NCBI GenBank assembly: GCA_036512155.1
Contig: DATCBD010000039.1
Span: 18,361-82,360, forward strand
Reading direction: 5' to 3'
DNA length: 64,000 nt
From: Palsa-739 sp036512155
GTDB lineage: Bacteria; Actinomycetota; Thermoleophilia; Gaiellales; Gaiellaceae
This document shows positions 63,761 to 64,000 of the stretch, in pieces. A program made the translations under genes and the position numbers. Position 1 is the stretch's first letter, and every line of letters begins with the position of its first letter. The notes below the pieces were generated by a model. The model was not told where the DNA came from, made no database searches, and saw nothing but the letters and a program-made list of their open reading frames with translations.

Positions 63761-63867
63761 GGGGCCAGGCCCCGTCACGGGGATGTCACGTCGTCGGCAG
63801 CGCACTGGGTGCGTTTGCGCGAGGCACGTGGTAACTCCCTAACACTCTCGTAACGGGGTCTGGCCCC
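63761..63867. repeat. REPIN-like palindrome before the M16 peptidase gene
   Basis: GGGGCCAGGCCCCGTCAC (63761-63778) is complementary to GTAACGGGGTCTGGCCCC (63850-63867) at 16 of 18 positions, with a weaker internal stem (CACGT/ACGTG). Each arm is itself partly palindromic (GGGGCCaGGCCCC), as in REP doublets. It does not share the core of palindromes A-D. Confidence 0.6.
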
Positions 63868-63871
63868 GGTC

Positions 63872-64000
63872 GTGTCTCTGGAACACGTCTACGATCCGGA
63901 CGTGCAGAAGTACGTCCTGTCCGAGCTGGATTCGGGTGAGCGCGTCATCTCCGAGCGCGTGCCGAGCGTGCGCTCGGTGGCGATCGGCTTCTGGATCGGG
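63872..64000 (+). CDS. M16 family zinc peptidase, N-terminal fragment
   Basis: The first 43 codons only; the gene runs out of the window. VQKYVLSELDSGERVISERVPSVRSVAIGFWIG matches the start of the insulinase/processing-peptidase family (before the HxxEH zinc site, not reached here). M16 genes after pnp are common. The start may be GTG 63872 or GTG 63902, the latter closer to family starts. Confidence 0.8.
   Translation, partial: MSLEHVYDPDVQKYVLSELDSGERVISERVPSVRSVAIGFWIG

Overview
The window is high-GC (GC-rich at third codon positions, many GTG/TTG starts) and almost fully coding, with a bacterial gene repertoire. Several blocks point to the Actinomycetota, most likely a deep-branching class such as Thermoleophilia: whiA next to gap-pgk-tpi, the pyrR-pyrB-pyrC-carA-carB ... 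mihF-gmk-rpoZ-coaBC order (mihF is an actinobacterial DNA-binding protein), and a nusA-ylxR-infB operon. The class assignment is an inference; no rRNA gene is present.

Layout. 1-3.7 kb: end of a secreted eqolisin-like protein, then pruA, ogt and whiA. 3.9-8.1 kb: glycolytic operon gap-pgk-tpiA-gpmI with overlapping genes and unusually short PGK and TIM. 8.1-12 kb: an ECF-type sigma factor, a Ser/Thr kinase, a lipoprotein, a phosphoesterase, a membrane protein and a DUF3467 protein. 12-16.5 kb: a two-TM RCK channel, argS, glpX and a class I aldolase. 16.7-18 kb: tRNA-Gly(CCC) and corA. 18-21.2 kb: a membrane/extracytoplasmic redox operon (small cytochrome-like protein, ferric reductase, FMN-binding protein, ApbE). 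21.1-24.5 kb: acyltransferase, tRNA-Arg(CCG), and an enolase-superfamily epimerase plus DUF1611 pair resembling dgcA/dgcN. 24.6-33.9 kb is the accessory part: a secreted glycosidase-like protein, a LysM mini-protein behind two LexA boxes, a broken HD-GYP gene, RNase Z fused to DUF2007, a large orphan secreted protein, and small enzymes. 34-42.4 kb: pyrimidine operon pyrR-B-C-carA-carB-pyrK-pyrD with a PyrR-type leader. 42.5-48.8 kb: mihF, gmk, rpoZ, coaBC, a nucleotidyltransferase, a TPR protein, a GspE/PilB ATPase, dtd and a sugar-nucleotide reductase. 48.8-57.5 kb: rimP-nusA-ylxR-infB-ylxP-(chrA)-rbfA-nrnA-truB-ribF. 57.5-64 kb: zinc ribbon protein, gamma-glutamyltransferase, rpsO, pnp, a GAF-GAF-GGDEF cyclase, and the start of an M16 peptidase.

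The most interesting signals are: (1) a leaderless LysM gene at 25966 whose promoter carries two perfect LexA/SOS boxes, strongly resembling a YneA-type SOS cell-division inhibitor; (2) a family of four large nested intergenic palindromes (518-650, 11492-11661, 16793-16962, 23344-23476) that share a central sequence but have different, self-complementary outer arms that run exactly into neighbouring stop or start codons; (3) an attenuator-like pair of competing hairpins in front of rimP-nusA; (4) NusA with an added Cys3His motif; and (5) a K+ channel-like protein with a non-canonical selectivity filter.
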